A program made the position numbers and the translations under genes. Under the pieces are notes generated by a model. The model saw nothing but the letters and a program-made list of their open reading frames with translations, had not been told where the DNA came from and made no database searches. From Candidatus Caldipriscus sp. T1.2 (GTDB lineage: Bacteria; Hydrothermota; Hydrothermia; LBFQ01), in contig LBFQ01000036.1 in NCBI GenBank assembly GCA_000980735.1, positions 14,704 through 23,687 on the forward strand: DNA of 8,984 nucleotides. Direction: 5' to 3'. Of this stretch, positions 1 through 5,763 are shown in pieces; position 1 is the first letter of the stretch, and every line of letters begins with the position of its first letter.

Positions 1-1
1 C

Positions 2-352
2 CCTAGGATAATAGGGGAGGTGACGGAGGATAGGCTTGAGAGGTTGAGGCTTGCGGATAAGATAGTTGAGGAAGAGATGAGGAGGGCTGGGCTTTACGAT
101 AAGGTTTGGCAAGCCTTTGCGGTTTTAATACCCGTGAAAACCGTGGGGGTTCAAGGGGATTATAGGACGGAAGGGGAGGTGATAGCTATAAGGATCGTTG
201 AGAGCGTTGATGGTATGACCGCCCATTGGGCTAAAATTCCTTATGATGTCCTTGAAAGGATGAGCGAGAGGATAACGGGGGAGGTGAGGGGGATAAACAG
301 GGTGGTTTATGATATCACATCAAAACCCCCATCAACCATAGAGTGGGAATAA
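2..352 (+). CDS. guaA: GMP synthase (glutamine-hydrolysing), C-terminal part, 5' end outside window
   Basis: GMP synthase makes GMP from XMP, ATP and glutamine-derived ammonia in the cytosol, the last step of guanine nucleotide synthesis. Only the last 116 codons are here; the frame is open to the left edge, so an internal GTG at position 20 is not the start. What remains is the C-terminal dimerisation domain. Family blocks are easy to recognise: AGLYDKVWQAFAVLIPVKTV, then GVQGDYRTEG, SVDGMTAHWAKIPYDVL, GVN-like GINRVVYDI, and the invariant-type C-terminus SKPPSTIEWE. The N-terminal amidotransferase and the ATP-pyrophosphatase domain must lie upstream. The stop overlaps the start of the DUF92 gene by 10 nt, suggesting translational coupling. 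Nothing looks degraded. Confidence 0.97.
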   Translation, partial: PRIIGEVTEDRLERLRLADKIVEEEMRRAGLYDKVWQAFAVLIPVKTVGVQGDYRTEGEVIAIRIVESVDGMTAHWAKIPYDVLERMSERITGEVRGINRVVYDITSKPPSTIEWE

Positions 353-975
353 TCCTTAAAATTCTCGCCTCCCTATTTGTCGGATTTTTCTCTTACCGAT
401 TGGGATGGTTGAGCTGGGGAGGATCCCTCATTACATCAATCATGGCTTTTATCATACTTTATAAGCTTGGCTGGCTTTGGTCCTTACCCCCCTTATCCTT
501 CCTTACCTTGGGTTCAATACTTTCAATATACAGCGGTAAGAGGGAAAGGAGGGATTACAAGCAAGTTTTGGCAAACGGTTTGCCCGCCCTTATTTGCTCC
601 ATAACCTCCTTTGAGGGGGGATATTTAACAGCCTTGGCGGTTTCATTCTCGGACACCGTGGCAACCGAGATCGGAATAAAGTTCGGAAGAAAAACCTACC
701 TAATCACGAACTTTAAGGAGGTTCCAAAGGGGACATCGGGGGGAATAAGCCTTGAGGGGACACTTGCGGGGATCTTAACCATAACCGTATTGAGCGTTTT
801 CGGTTGGTTTATGGGATTAAATCCCATTCCCATTTTTCTTTCGGCGGTTTTAGGATTTTTCTCGGATAGCCTTATAGGGGCGACGTTGGAAAGTAGGGGG
901 TACTTTGGGAACAATACGACGAATTTTTTGGCGGGCATTTTTGGATTGATAGTTTATATTTCCTTGCATCCTTAA
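343..975 (+). CDS. DUF92 family integral membrane protein (TMEM19/VTE6-like)
   Basis: A 210-residue hydrophobic protein with about six membrane segments (roughly residues 3-22, 27-46, 48-64, 76-103, 139-159, 161-181, 192-208). It matches the DUF92 family: a basic loop before QVLANG (74-79), SFSDTVATEIG (101-111), KGTSGGISLEGTLAG (129-143), GFFSDSLIGATLE (171-183) and NNTTNF (190-195). The conserved acidic residues D104, E109 and D175 lie at membrane borders. The plant member VTE6 phosphorylates phytyl phosphate with CTP; by analogy this could be a prenyl-phosphate kinase, but bacterial members are largely uncharacterised and this is inference. The start is GTG 343, overlapping guaA by 10 nt; no good Shine-Dalgarno is visible, so translation probably depends on the guaA ribosome. 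The family call is strong, the function unknown. Confidence 0.9.
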   Translation: MGIILKILASLFVGFFSYRLGWLSWGGSLITSIMAFIILYKLGWLWSLPPLSFLTLGSILSIYSGKRERRDYKQVLANGLPALICSITSFEGGYLTALAVSFSDTVATEIGIKFGRKTYLITNFKEVPKGTSGGISLEGTLAGILTITVLSVFGWFMGLNPIPIFLSAVLGFFSDSLIGATLESRGYFGNNTTNFLAGIFGLIVYISLHP

Positions 976-978
976 AAT
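973..978 (+). promoter_or_regulatory. Possible -10 box (TAAAAT) just upstream of the nuoE-like gene
   Basis: TAAAAT, 5 of 6 matches to TATAAT, lies 7 nt before ATG 986 and overlaps the DUF92 stop codon. There is no Shine-Dalgarno in front of this ATG. The layout resembles the two better leaderless candidates at 5719-5763. A TTGATA at 946-951 is too far away (21 nt) to be a normal -35. Chance is a serious alternative. Confidence 0.25.
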
Positions 979-985
979 ATTCGCG

Positions 986-1477
986 ATGGCAAGCCTGAAA
1001 GAAAAGATAGAGGTGGTCAAAAGGATCTTCCCCGAGGGGGATACCGCCATAATAGCGGCTTTACACGAGGTTCAGAACGAGTACGGTTATCTTCATCCGG
1101 AAGGAGTGAAGTTGATATCCGAAGTTTTGGGGTACCCGGAGGATTGGATAATGAGCGTTGCGAGCTTCTACCATATGTTCCACAAGGAAAAGGTTGGGAA
1201 GTACCACATATACCTATGCACGAATTTGAGCTGTATGATGGCGGGAGCCTATGAGATCCTTAAATTCCTTAAGGAGAACGTTAAGGATGAGAAAGAATTT
1301 ACTTATGAGGAGGTGGAGTGTATAGGGCTTTGCGATGGGGCACCTGCGGCCCTGATAAATGGCACCCCAATAACAAACTTAACCGTTGAGAAGATGGGGG
1401 AGATTTTGAGGGAACCCGAAAAGTTCGTACAAAAACAAGAGGGAACGTATTACGACCTTAAGGACCTTTATGATTAG
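986..1477 (+). CDS. nuoE: NuoE / 24-kDa-type [2Fe-2S] thioredoxin-like subunit, not next to nuoF
   Basis: A 163-residue member of the complex I 24-kDa family, also found as the small subunit of NADH-dependent hydrogenases and formate dehydrogenases (HndA/HymA type). The N-terminal helical part (EVQNEYGYLHPEGVKLIS, about 28-45; VASFYHMF, 58-65) is followed by a thioredoxin fold with the four cluster ligands C78 and C83 (CTNLSC) and C112 and C116 (CIGLCDGAPA). A [2Fe-2S] cluster is therefore predicted. Such subunits normally pass electrons together with a NuoF-type flavoprotein, but none is adjacent: upstream is a DUF92 gene and downstream a biotin carboxylase, overlapped by 8 nt. The partner must be encoded elsewhere. 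ATG 986 has no Shine-Dalgarno. The symbol marks the family, not proof of complex I membership. Confidence 0.9.
   Translation: MASLKEKIEVVKRIFPEGDTAIIAALHEVQNEYGYLHPEGVKLISEVLGYPEDWIMSVASFYHMFHKEKVGKYHIYLCTNLSCMMAGAYEILKFLKENVKDEKEFTYEEVECIGLCDGAPAALINGTPITNLTVEKMGEILREPEKFVQKQEGTYYDLKDLYD
1460..1464 (+). promoter_or_regulatory. Ribosome binding site for the biotin carboxylase gene
   Basis: AAGGA lies 5 nt before ATG 1470, inside the last codons of the nuoE-like gene. It supports this ATG as the start and the 8-nt overlap as real. Confidence 0.6.
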
Positions 1478-2915
1478 GAAGGTCCTTATTGCCAACAGGG
1501 GGGAAATAGCAATAAGGGTGGCGAGGACTTTGAAGGAGATGGGGATAAAAACCGTGGGTATATTTACAAAAAACGACGAAAACTGGCCCTTCGTTTACAT
1601 CGTTGATGAAGCTTACCCGGTGAGTGGGTACCTGAACATTGAAGAGATCGTGGAAGTTGCACTTGGGGCGGGTTGTGATGCGGTTCATCCTGGGTATGGG
1701 TTTTTGTCCGAGAATCCGAGATTTGCGGAGGCGGTAATATCCGCTGGACTTATCTTCATAGGTCCATCGCCCTTATCGATGGAGCTTGTTGGGGATAAAG
1801 CCAAGGCTAAAGAGATAGCGAAGAGGGTTGGGGTTCCCGTTGTTCCCGGACTTCCCCCCTCCGAGGACCCAAAGGAGATATACGAGGGGATCTTGAAGAT
1901 AGGTTTTCCGGTGTTGCTTAAGGCGGTGGGGGGAGGGGGAGGAAAGGGGATGAAGCTCGTGCGAAATGGGGAAAACCTGATGGAGGTTATTCTCTCCGCC
2001 CAGAGGGAGGCGTTTGAGGCATTCGGCGATGGAAGGCTAATAGCGGAAAAATTCGTTTTCCCAGCAAGGCACGTTGAGGTTCAGATAATGGGGGACAAGT
2101 TCGGAAACGTTTATGCCCTTGGTGAAAGGGAATGTTCCTTACAGAGGAGGCATCAGAAGATAGTTGAGGAGAGCCCTTCCGTTGGGATAACGGAGGAGAT
2201 TAGGGAAAAGTTGTTTGATTATGCGGTGAGGATAGGGAAGGAGGTAAATTACGAGAATGCTGGGACATGCGAGTTTTTGGTTTCCGAAAGTGGGGAAGTA
2301 TATTTCCTTGAGGTGAACGCGAGGCTTCAGGTGGAGCACCCCGTCACCGAAATGGTCACGGGACTTGACCTTGTTAGGCTTCAGGTGGAGGTTGCGGAGG
2401 GGAAAAGGTTGGATCTTGAAGGGATCCATAGGAGGGGGCATTCAATTGAGGTTAGGATTTACGCCGAAGATCCGGAAAGGGAGTTTTTGCCATCCTCCGG
2501 TAAGATCTTAGCCCTTGAGTTCCCACATATCCCCGGAATAAGGGTAGATGCGGGGGTGGTGGAGGGAACGGAAATTACCCCGTTTTACGATCCCATGATA
2601 GCAAAAATTATCTCATACGCTCCAGATAGGGAGCAGGCTAGGAGAAAGCTTGTAAGCGCATTAAAGGAAACCTTACTCATAGGTCCGAATACAAACCAGC
2701 ACTTTTTGATATATCTCCTTGAGAGCCCCGATTTCATTTATGGAAAAACTTACACGCATACGGTTGAAGAAATTTTGAGGAGGTATAAGGAGGAAAAGTT
2801 CGATCTTCCGAAGGATATAGAAAATTTCGTTAGGAATTATAGGGAGGTGGAAAGAGGAAGAGTGGAAGGGGAGGTTGAACCCTGGAGAAAAATTACCCCC
2901 AAGGTTTATCCATAA
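1470..2915 (+). CDS. accC: Biotin carboxylase (acetyl/acyl-CoA or pyruvate carboxylase biotin carboxylase subunit)
   Basis: ATP-grasp enzyme that carboxylates biotin held on a carrier protein, using ATP and bicarbonate. At 481 residues it has the complete biotin carboxylase module: IANRGEIA (7-14), HPGYGFLSEN (73-82), GDK with K110, the ATP-lid lysine K151 and glycine loop GGGGGKG (154-160), H201, ECSLQRRHQK with C222 and K230, metal ligands E268 and E281, then N283, R285, E289 (NARLQVEHPVTE) and R329. All residues aligning with the E. coli AccC active site are present. The stretch between DEAY and YLN (46-56) is about six residues shorter than in E. coli AccC, and a charged tail of about 35 residues follows the domain. 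There is no biotin-attachment MKM motif, so the carrier is separate. The last blocks (FLPSSGKI, EITPFYDPMIAK, TNQHFL) look as much like acyl-CoA or pyruvate carboxylase subunits as AccC, so the substrate is open. Confidence 0.92.
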   Translation: MIRKVLIANRGEIAIRVARTLKEMGIKTVGIFTKNDENWPFVYIVDEAYPVSGYLNIEEIVEVALGAGCDAVHPGYGFLSENPRFAEAVISAGLIFIGPSPLSMELVGDKAKAKEIAKRVGVPVVPGLPPSEDPKEIYEGILKIGFPVLLKAVGGGGGKGMKLVRNGENLMEVILSAQREAFEAFGDGRLIAEKFVFPARHVEVQIMGDKFGNVYALGERECSLQRRHQKIVEESPSVGITEEIREKLFDYAVRIGKEVNYENAGTCEFLVSESGEVYFLEVNARLQVEHPVTEMVTGLDLVRLQVEVAEGKRLDLEGIHRRGHSIEVRIYAEDPEREFLPSSGKILALEFPHIPGIRVDAGVVEGTEITPFYDPMIAKIISYAPDREQARRKLVSALKETLLIGPNTNQHFLIYLLESPDFIYGKTYTHTVEEILRRYKEEKFDLPKDIENFVRNYREVERGRVEGEVEPWRKITPKVYP

Positions 2916-2920
2916 AAAAA
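2914..2920 (-). terminator. T-run terminator at the 3' end of the 5S rRNA
   Basis: Read on the minus strand, seven T follow one base after the 3' strand of 5S helix I (11 paired positions including one G-U). That long-range helix plus the U-run could end transcription, and helix IV forms a local hairpin further upstream. The run overlaps the TAA stop (2913-2915) of the convergent biotin carboxylase gene. There is no separate terminator for the plus-strand operon. It may also serve transcripts reading through from the yajC operon. Confidence 0.6.
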
Positions 2921-2921
2921 C

Positions 2922-3040
2922 GCCCGGACCACGACCTACTTTCACCTCGCTCGGGGCGAGGCTATCATCGGCCCTGGGGGGCTTAACTTCCGGGTTCGGA
3001 ATGGGACCGGGTGTTTCCCCCCCGGTATGGTGGTCCGAGC
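2922..3040 (-). rRNA. rrf: 5S ribosomal RNA
   Basis: The minus strand carries a complete bacterial 5S rRNA of about 119 nt. The 5' end and 3' end pair in an 11-position helix I (one G-U). The conserved loop segment CCCATTCCGAAC and then GGAAGTTAAG are intact, and helix IV forms CCTCGC/GCGAGG. G+C is about 66% by hand count, far above the flanking genes, as expected for a thermophile. No 16S or 23S gene lies beside it: upstream on the same strand is a PLP-enzyme gene 40 nt away, and downstream is the end of the convergent biotin carboxylase gene. It is therefore a stand-alone 5S gene with its own promoter-like sequence. The ends are set from pairing and may be off by a base or two. Confidence 0.96.
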
Positions 3041-3045
3041 ACTCA

Positions 3046-3074
3046 ATAATGCCCAAATTTACCCCCGGCGTCAA
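3046..3074 (-). promoter_or_regulatory. Promoter for the solitary 5S rRNA
   Basis: On the minus strand TTGACG (3074-3069, 5 of 6 to TTGACA) and CATTAT (3051-3046, 4 of 6 to TATAAT) are separated by exactly 17 nt. Five bases separate the -10 from the first paired base of the 5S rRNA, so transcription would begin at or next to the mature 5' end. The -35 starts within 10 nt of the upstream gene's stop codon. Confidence 0.65.
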
Positions 3075-3080
3075 GTAACC

Positions 3081-4274
3081 TTACTTCACCCTCTGTCCAT
3101 GAAAGGTTTTTCTAAAGGCGTTTTCAAGGTCCTCTATTAGGTCATCCACATCCTCTATTCCAACGGAGAGCCTTATTAAATTTTCCGGAAAGTCCTTTAT
3201 TGGGGATAAGGCGTGGGTGGTTAGGGCGGGTGCGGTTACCAAGCTATCGGTATCACCGAGGGAGACCGCAAAGTGGAAAAGGGATAGATTGCTTATGAAT
3301 TTCTTTAGGTGATCGATATTTCCGTCCAAAACGAAGCTAACCATCCCAGAAAAACCGTTCTCCATCTGCCTGATTGCTATGTGGTAATACTTAAAGGATG
3401 GAAGGCCCGGATAATAAACCTTTAGTACCTCCTCCTTACTTTCAAGGTACCGGGCGATCCTTAGAGCGTTTTCGGAGTGTTTCCTCATTCTGACCGCAAG
3501 CGTCCTTATGCCCCTGGCGGTTAGCCATGCGTTAAACGGTTGCGCTATTGTTCCAAGTAGTTTCATCGTGTGTAAAACTTTCTTTATAAAATCCTCCTTT
3601 CCCACTATCACCCCACCTATTGTATCCCCGTGCCCAGAAAGGTATTTCGTTGAGCTGTGGATTACAGCATCTGCACCCAACTTTATGGGTTTCTGATGGT
3701 AGGGAGTTGCGAAGGTATTATCCACCAATAGGAACGTACCCTTTTCTTTGCATAGCTTTGAAATGAGGGAGATGTCAAAGATGTCAAGGGTTGGGTTTGC
3801 TGGGGTTTCAATTAGGCAAACCTTATAACTTCCCCTTTCAAGGTCCTCGTAAATGCTATCCGCATCCGAAAACTTAACTTTTATACCAAATTCCTTTAAA
3901 AATTCAAGGAGTTCCGATGTGCCACCGTACAAAGGTTTTGATGCTATGAGGCTATCTCCCGGTCTTAGTAATGTTAGCAGGGCGGTAATAATGGCGGACA
4001 TACCCGAGTTTAAACCTATCCCAGCCTCCGCTCCCTCAAGGATCGCCACCTTAGCCCCAAGGTATATGGAGTTTGGGTTGCTTACCCGGGAGTATATATG
4101 GTGGTGTTCGGTTCCAGTAAAGGCTCCATATGCCTCCTCAATGGAGTCAAATAGGTAAGTTGAGGTTTGGTATATGGGGAGCCTGTGGGAATTTAATGAT
4201 TTATTTAGATGGGCGTCCAGTTTATGGAACGCCTCCTCATCCAATCCCCTAACAATTTTTGTATCATCTTTCAT
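3081..4274 (-). CDS. PLP-dependent trans-sulfuration family enzyme (cystathionine gamma-synthase/lyase or methionine gamma-lyase type)
   Basis: A 397-residue fold-type I PLP enzyme of the Cys/Met metabolism family, acting in the cytosol on sulfur amino acids. Numbered from ATG 4274: the phosphate-binding YSR-NP (61-67), SGM (90-92), the stacking tyrosine Y116 in LYGGT, ETPANPT (156-162), DNTFATP with D185 (185-191), Schiff-base K210 in SSTKYLSGHGD, and a C-terminal RLSVGIEDVDDL. The position holding the characteristic Cys of methionine gamma-lyase is Gly here (G118), as in cystathionine enzymes and O-acetylhomoserine sulfhydrylases, while AVSLGD near the end looks lyase-like. The exact reaction is undecided. 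An upstream in-frame ATG (4298) exists, but 4274 has GGAGG just before it and overlaps birA by only 11 nt. It is the last gene of the yajC-def-birA operon. Confidence 0.92.
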   Translation of the reverse strand: MKDDTKIVRGLDEEAFHKLDAHLNKSLNSHRLPIYQTSTYLFDSIEEAYGAFTGTEHHHIYSRVSNPNSIYLGAKVAILEGAEAGIGLNSGMSAIITALLTLLRPGDSLIASKPLYGGTSELLEFLKEFGIKVKFSDADSIYEDLERGSYKVCLIETPANPTLDIFDISLISKLCKEKGTFLLVDNTFATPYHQKPIKLGADAVIHSSTKYLSGHGDTIGGVIVGKEDFIKKVLHTMKLLGTIAQPFNAWLTARGIRTLAVRMRKHSENALRIARYLESKEEVLKVYYPGLPSFKYYHIAIRQMENGFSGMVSFVLDGNIDHLKKFISNLSLFHFAVSLGDTDSLVTAPALTTHALSPIKDFPENLIRLSVGIEDVDDLIEDLENAFRKTFHGQRVK

Positions 4275-4968
4275 ATTCCTCCAAATGTAAAACCTCAAAG
4301 GCGGGGATAACGTAAATTACATCCCCCCTCAAAATGACGTTAAGGTCCACGTCTAAGTCCTCGAAGGTACCTTCAAGGGCTCCACTCGGCGTGAAGATAT
4401 TTACGGTTTTACCTATGGTTGAAAGGTTCTCCCTGTATTCCCTTACCACTTCCCTTATGCTCTTTCGGTCTATTTCCATAATCCCTTTTCCGATATTATA
4501 AGCGAGAAATTCAAGGTCGTAAGTTTTACCTGTGATAAGGTATAGGGTGGTGGATGAGGGGATGGGGGGTTCCTTTTGGTTTACGTTTAAGCCTATACCC
4601 ACCGCAATTAGGTTTTCCCTCTCCTCAACGAGGATCCCGCATAGTTTTTTATCCTTATAATACACATCGTTCGGAAACTTTATTCTTGCGTTAATTCCCA
4701 TGTATAAAAGGGTTTTATGTACCACAAGGGCACTTCCAAACATGAACTTAACGCCGTCATACTCCCCTTTCTTCTCAAACAAACCCGTCATCCAAAGCCC
4801 CCCCTCTTGGGAAACCCAAACCCTCCCGTACCTACCCCTACCCTTAACTTGAACGTCCGCCCTAACAAAAAACGGAATTTTTACCTTATCTTTTAACCTA
4901 AAAACTTCCTCGTTTGTGGAATCCGTTTCCTTTAAGTGTATGATCCTGATTTCGTCTTTTTCTTCCAT
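4264..4968 (-). CDS. birA: Biotin--[acetyl-CoA-carboxylase] ligase, monofunctional
   Basis: Attaches biotin through biotinyl-AMP to the lysine of biotin carrier proteins. At 234 residues it is the catalytic module plus a small C-terminal SH3-like domain (about 185-230); there is no N-terminal helix-turn-helix, so unlike E. coli BirA it should not repress a biotin operon. Visible motifs: DSTNEE (16-21), biotin/AMP loop GRGRYGR (43-49) followed by VW, KFPND (97-101, usually KWPND), KKLCGIL with the conserved lysine K108, and GIGLNVN. It overlaps def by 37 nt upstream and the PLP enzyme by 11 nt downstream. ATG 4968 has only a weak GCGGGA in front; the overlap suggests coupled translation. Its natural partner, a biotin carboxylase, is encoded about 1.3 kb away on the other strand. 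Confidence 0.94.
   Translation of the reverse strand: MEEKDEIRIIHLKETDSTNEEVFRLKDKVKIPFFVRADVQVKGRGRYGRVWVSQEGGLWMTGLFEKKGEYDGVKFMFGSALVVHKTLLYMGINARIKFPNDVYYKDKKLCGILVEERENLIAVGIGLNVNQKEPPIPSSTTLYLITGKTYDLEFLAYNIGKGIMEIDRKSIREVVREYRENLSTIGKTVNIFTPSGALEGTFEDLDVDLNVILRGDVIYVIPAFEVLHLEEYER
4278..4282 (-). promoter_or_regulatory. Ribosome binding site deciding the start of the PLP enzyme
   Basis: Minus-strand GGAGG stands 3 nt before ATG 4274, inside the last codons of birA. The spacing is short but usable, and the alternative ATG at 4298 has no such site, so 4274 is chosen. Confidence 0.55.
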
Positions 4969-5462
4969 TCCCGCAAAACCCTTACCCTTTCTTTGGGTTC
5001 TATGTAATCTATAAACAAAACACCATTTAGGTGATCCGTCTCGTGCATCAAAACCCTCGCATACAATCCCGTGGCGGTTATCTCAACGGGAAAGAGCTCC
5101 TTCCCCCTAAGCTCGTACCCTTTTAGGGTGCAAAGGTAAGGTCTCTTTATTTCGTAATAAAGGTCCGGGAAGGATAGACATCCTTCTTCCCTCACCTCCT
5201 CACCCTCATGGTATATTATCTCCGGATTTACTATTACCTTAACTTCCCCCTTTTTTCCCGTAAGCTCCCCCATATTCACGACGAAAACCCTCTTTTTTAC
5301 GCCTATCTGGGGGGCGGAGAGGCCCAGGCCGTCGTAAGCGAACATCGTATCTATGAGGTCTTCAACTAAGGAAAAGAATTCCTCCCCAGGGTTTTTTATA
5401 TCAACTTCCTCGCAAACTTCCCTTAAAATCGGATCGGGAAAGATCCTAATTTTTCTTACCAT
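4932..5462 (-). CDS. def: Peptide deformylase
   Basis: Metalloenzyme that removes the formyl group from the first methionine of new proteins at the ribosome exit. The 176-residue protein has all three signature blocks: motif I GLGLSAPQIG (45-54), motif II EGCLS with the metal ligand C95 (93-97), and motif III HETDH with metal ligands H140 and H144 and catalytic E141 (140-144). Length is normal for the bacterial enzyme. The start ATG 5462 has a strong GGGAGG six bases upstream. It overlaps yajC by 17 nt and birA by 37 nt. The usual neighbour fmt (methionyl-tRNA formyltransferase) is not here; birA takes its place. No defects seen. Confidence 0.97.
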   Translation of the reverse strand: MVRKIRIFPDPILREVCEEVDIKNPGEEFFSLVEDLIDTMFAYDGLGLSAPQIGVKKRVFVVNMGELTGKKGEVKVIVNPEIIYHEGEEVREEGCLSFPDLYYEIKRPYLCTLKGYELRGKELFPVEITATGLYARVLMHETDHLNGVLFIDYIEPKERVRVLREWKKKTKSGSYT

Positions 5463-5718
5463 TTATAGCCTCCCTTATGGCCCAAGCCTTGAACCTAACG
5501 GGAACCCCAGCAGAAACCTCTATTATTACCTCATCATCCCTCCTCTCAAGGAACGTCCCCACTATCCCAGATTCCGTCACCACCTTATCCCCCCTCTGGA
5601 GCTTTTGTATCATCTCCCTCCTCCTCTTCTCCTCCCTTTGCTGGGGCATAATTATGAAAAAGTAAAGGGCGAGTATCAAAATTAAGAAAGGAAAAACCAT
5701 CGTAAGAATGTCCATCAT
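5446..5718 (-). CDS. yajC: Preprotein translocase accessory subunit YajC
   Basis: Small inner-membrane protein that associates with SecDF and the SecYEG translocon. From ATG 5718 it is 90 residues: a very short N-terminus, one hydrophobic segment (about 4-23, FPFLILILALYFFIIMPQQ ending in the family's RPQ-like MPQQ), then a charged cytosolic part with RRREMIQKLQRGDKVVTESG and GIVGTF, VPVRFK, which fit the YajC domain. A longer frame to 5787 would run into polA and lacks similarity, so 5718 (or the next codon, ATG 5715) is chosen. secD and secF are not adjacent. It is the first gene of the yajC-def-birA-PLP enzyme operon, and a perfect TATAAT sits 6 nt before the start, predicting a leaderless mRNA. 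Confidence 0.92.
   Translation of the reverse strand: MMDILTMVFPFLILILALYFFIIMPQQREEKRRREMIQKLQRGDKVVTESGIVGTFLERRDDEVIIEVSAGVPVRFKAWAIREAINGKKN
5469..5474 (-). promoter_or_regulatory. Ribosome binding site for def
   Basis: Minus-strand GGGAGG lies 6 nt before ATG 5462, inside yajC. It is the best Shine-Dalgarno in the window. It shows that internal operon genes use ribosome binding sites while yajC and polA, which open transcripts, have none. Confidence 0.7.
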
Positions 5719-5724
5719 TTGGAT

Positions 5725-5755
5725 ATTATAAGGTGGAAGGGTTTTCAAATGTAGA
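5725..5755 (-). promoter_or_regulatory. Promoter of the yajC operon, predicted leaderless
   Basis: Minus strand: perfect -10 TATAAT (5730-5725); a TCTACA at 5755-5750 (4 of 6 to TTGACA) gives a long 19-nt spacer. The -10 ends 6 nt before ATG 5718, so a usual start site 7 nt downstream falls on the A of that ATG. No Shine-Dalgarno is present. The -35 overlaps the -10 of the divergent polA promoter. Confidence 0.65.
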
Positions 5756-5757
5756 AT
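5752..5757 (+). promoter_or_regulatory. -10 box of polA, predicted leaderless
   Basis: TAGAAT (5 of 6 to TATAAT) ends 6 nt before ATG 5764, the same geometry as on the yajC side, placing the expected start site on the A of ATG. No convincing -35 is visible at 16-18 nt. The bases between are TGGGGG, which is not a usable Shine-Dalgarno at zero spacing. Confidence 0.5.
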
Positions 5758-5763
5758 TGGGGG

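Noticed and set aside
696..938. Minus-strand open frame inside the DUF92 gene
   Set aside because: A shadow frame of a well-supported family gene, with no start signal or recognisable domain.
1926..1950. G-rich tract that could suggest a second slippery site or quadruplex
   Set aside because: It encodes the normal glycine-rich ATP loop of the biotin carboxylase in an unbroken frame.
2875..3078. An open frame of 67 codons on the plus strand across the 5S region
   Set aside because: It is the antisense of the 5S rRNA and begins inside the biotin carboxylase gene; the conservation here is that of the rRNA.
3073..3086. Short palindrome AAGTAA-CC-TTACTT at the stop of the PLP enzyme
   Set aside because: Six-base arms with a 2-base loop and no following T-run; too short for a terminator, and part of it is the 5S -35 region.
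4275..4298. Upstream ATG for the PLP enzyme
   Set aside because: It lengthens the overlap with birA and has no ribosome binding site, while ATG 4274 has GGAGG just before it.
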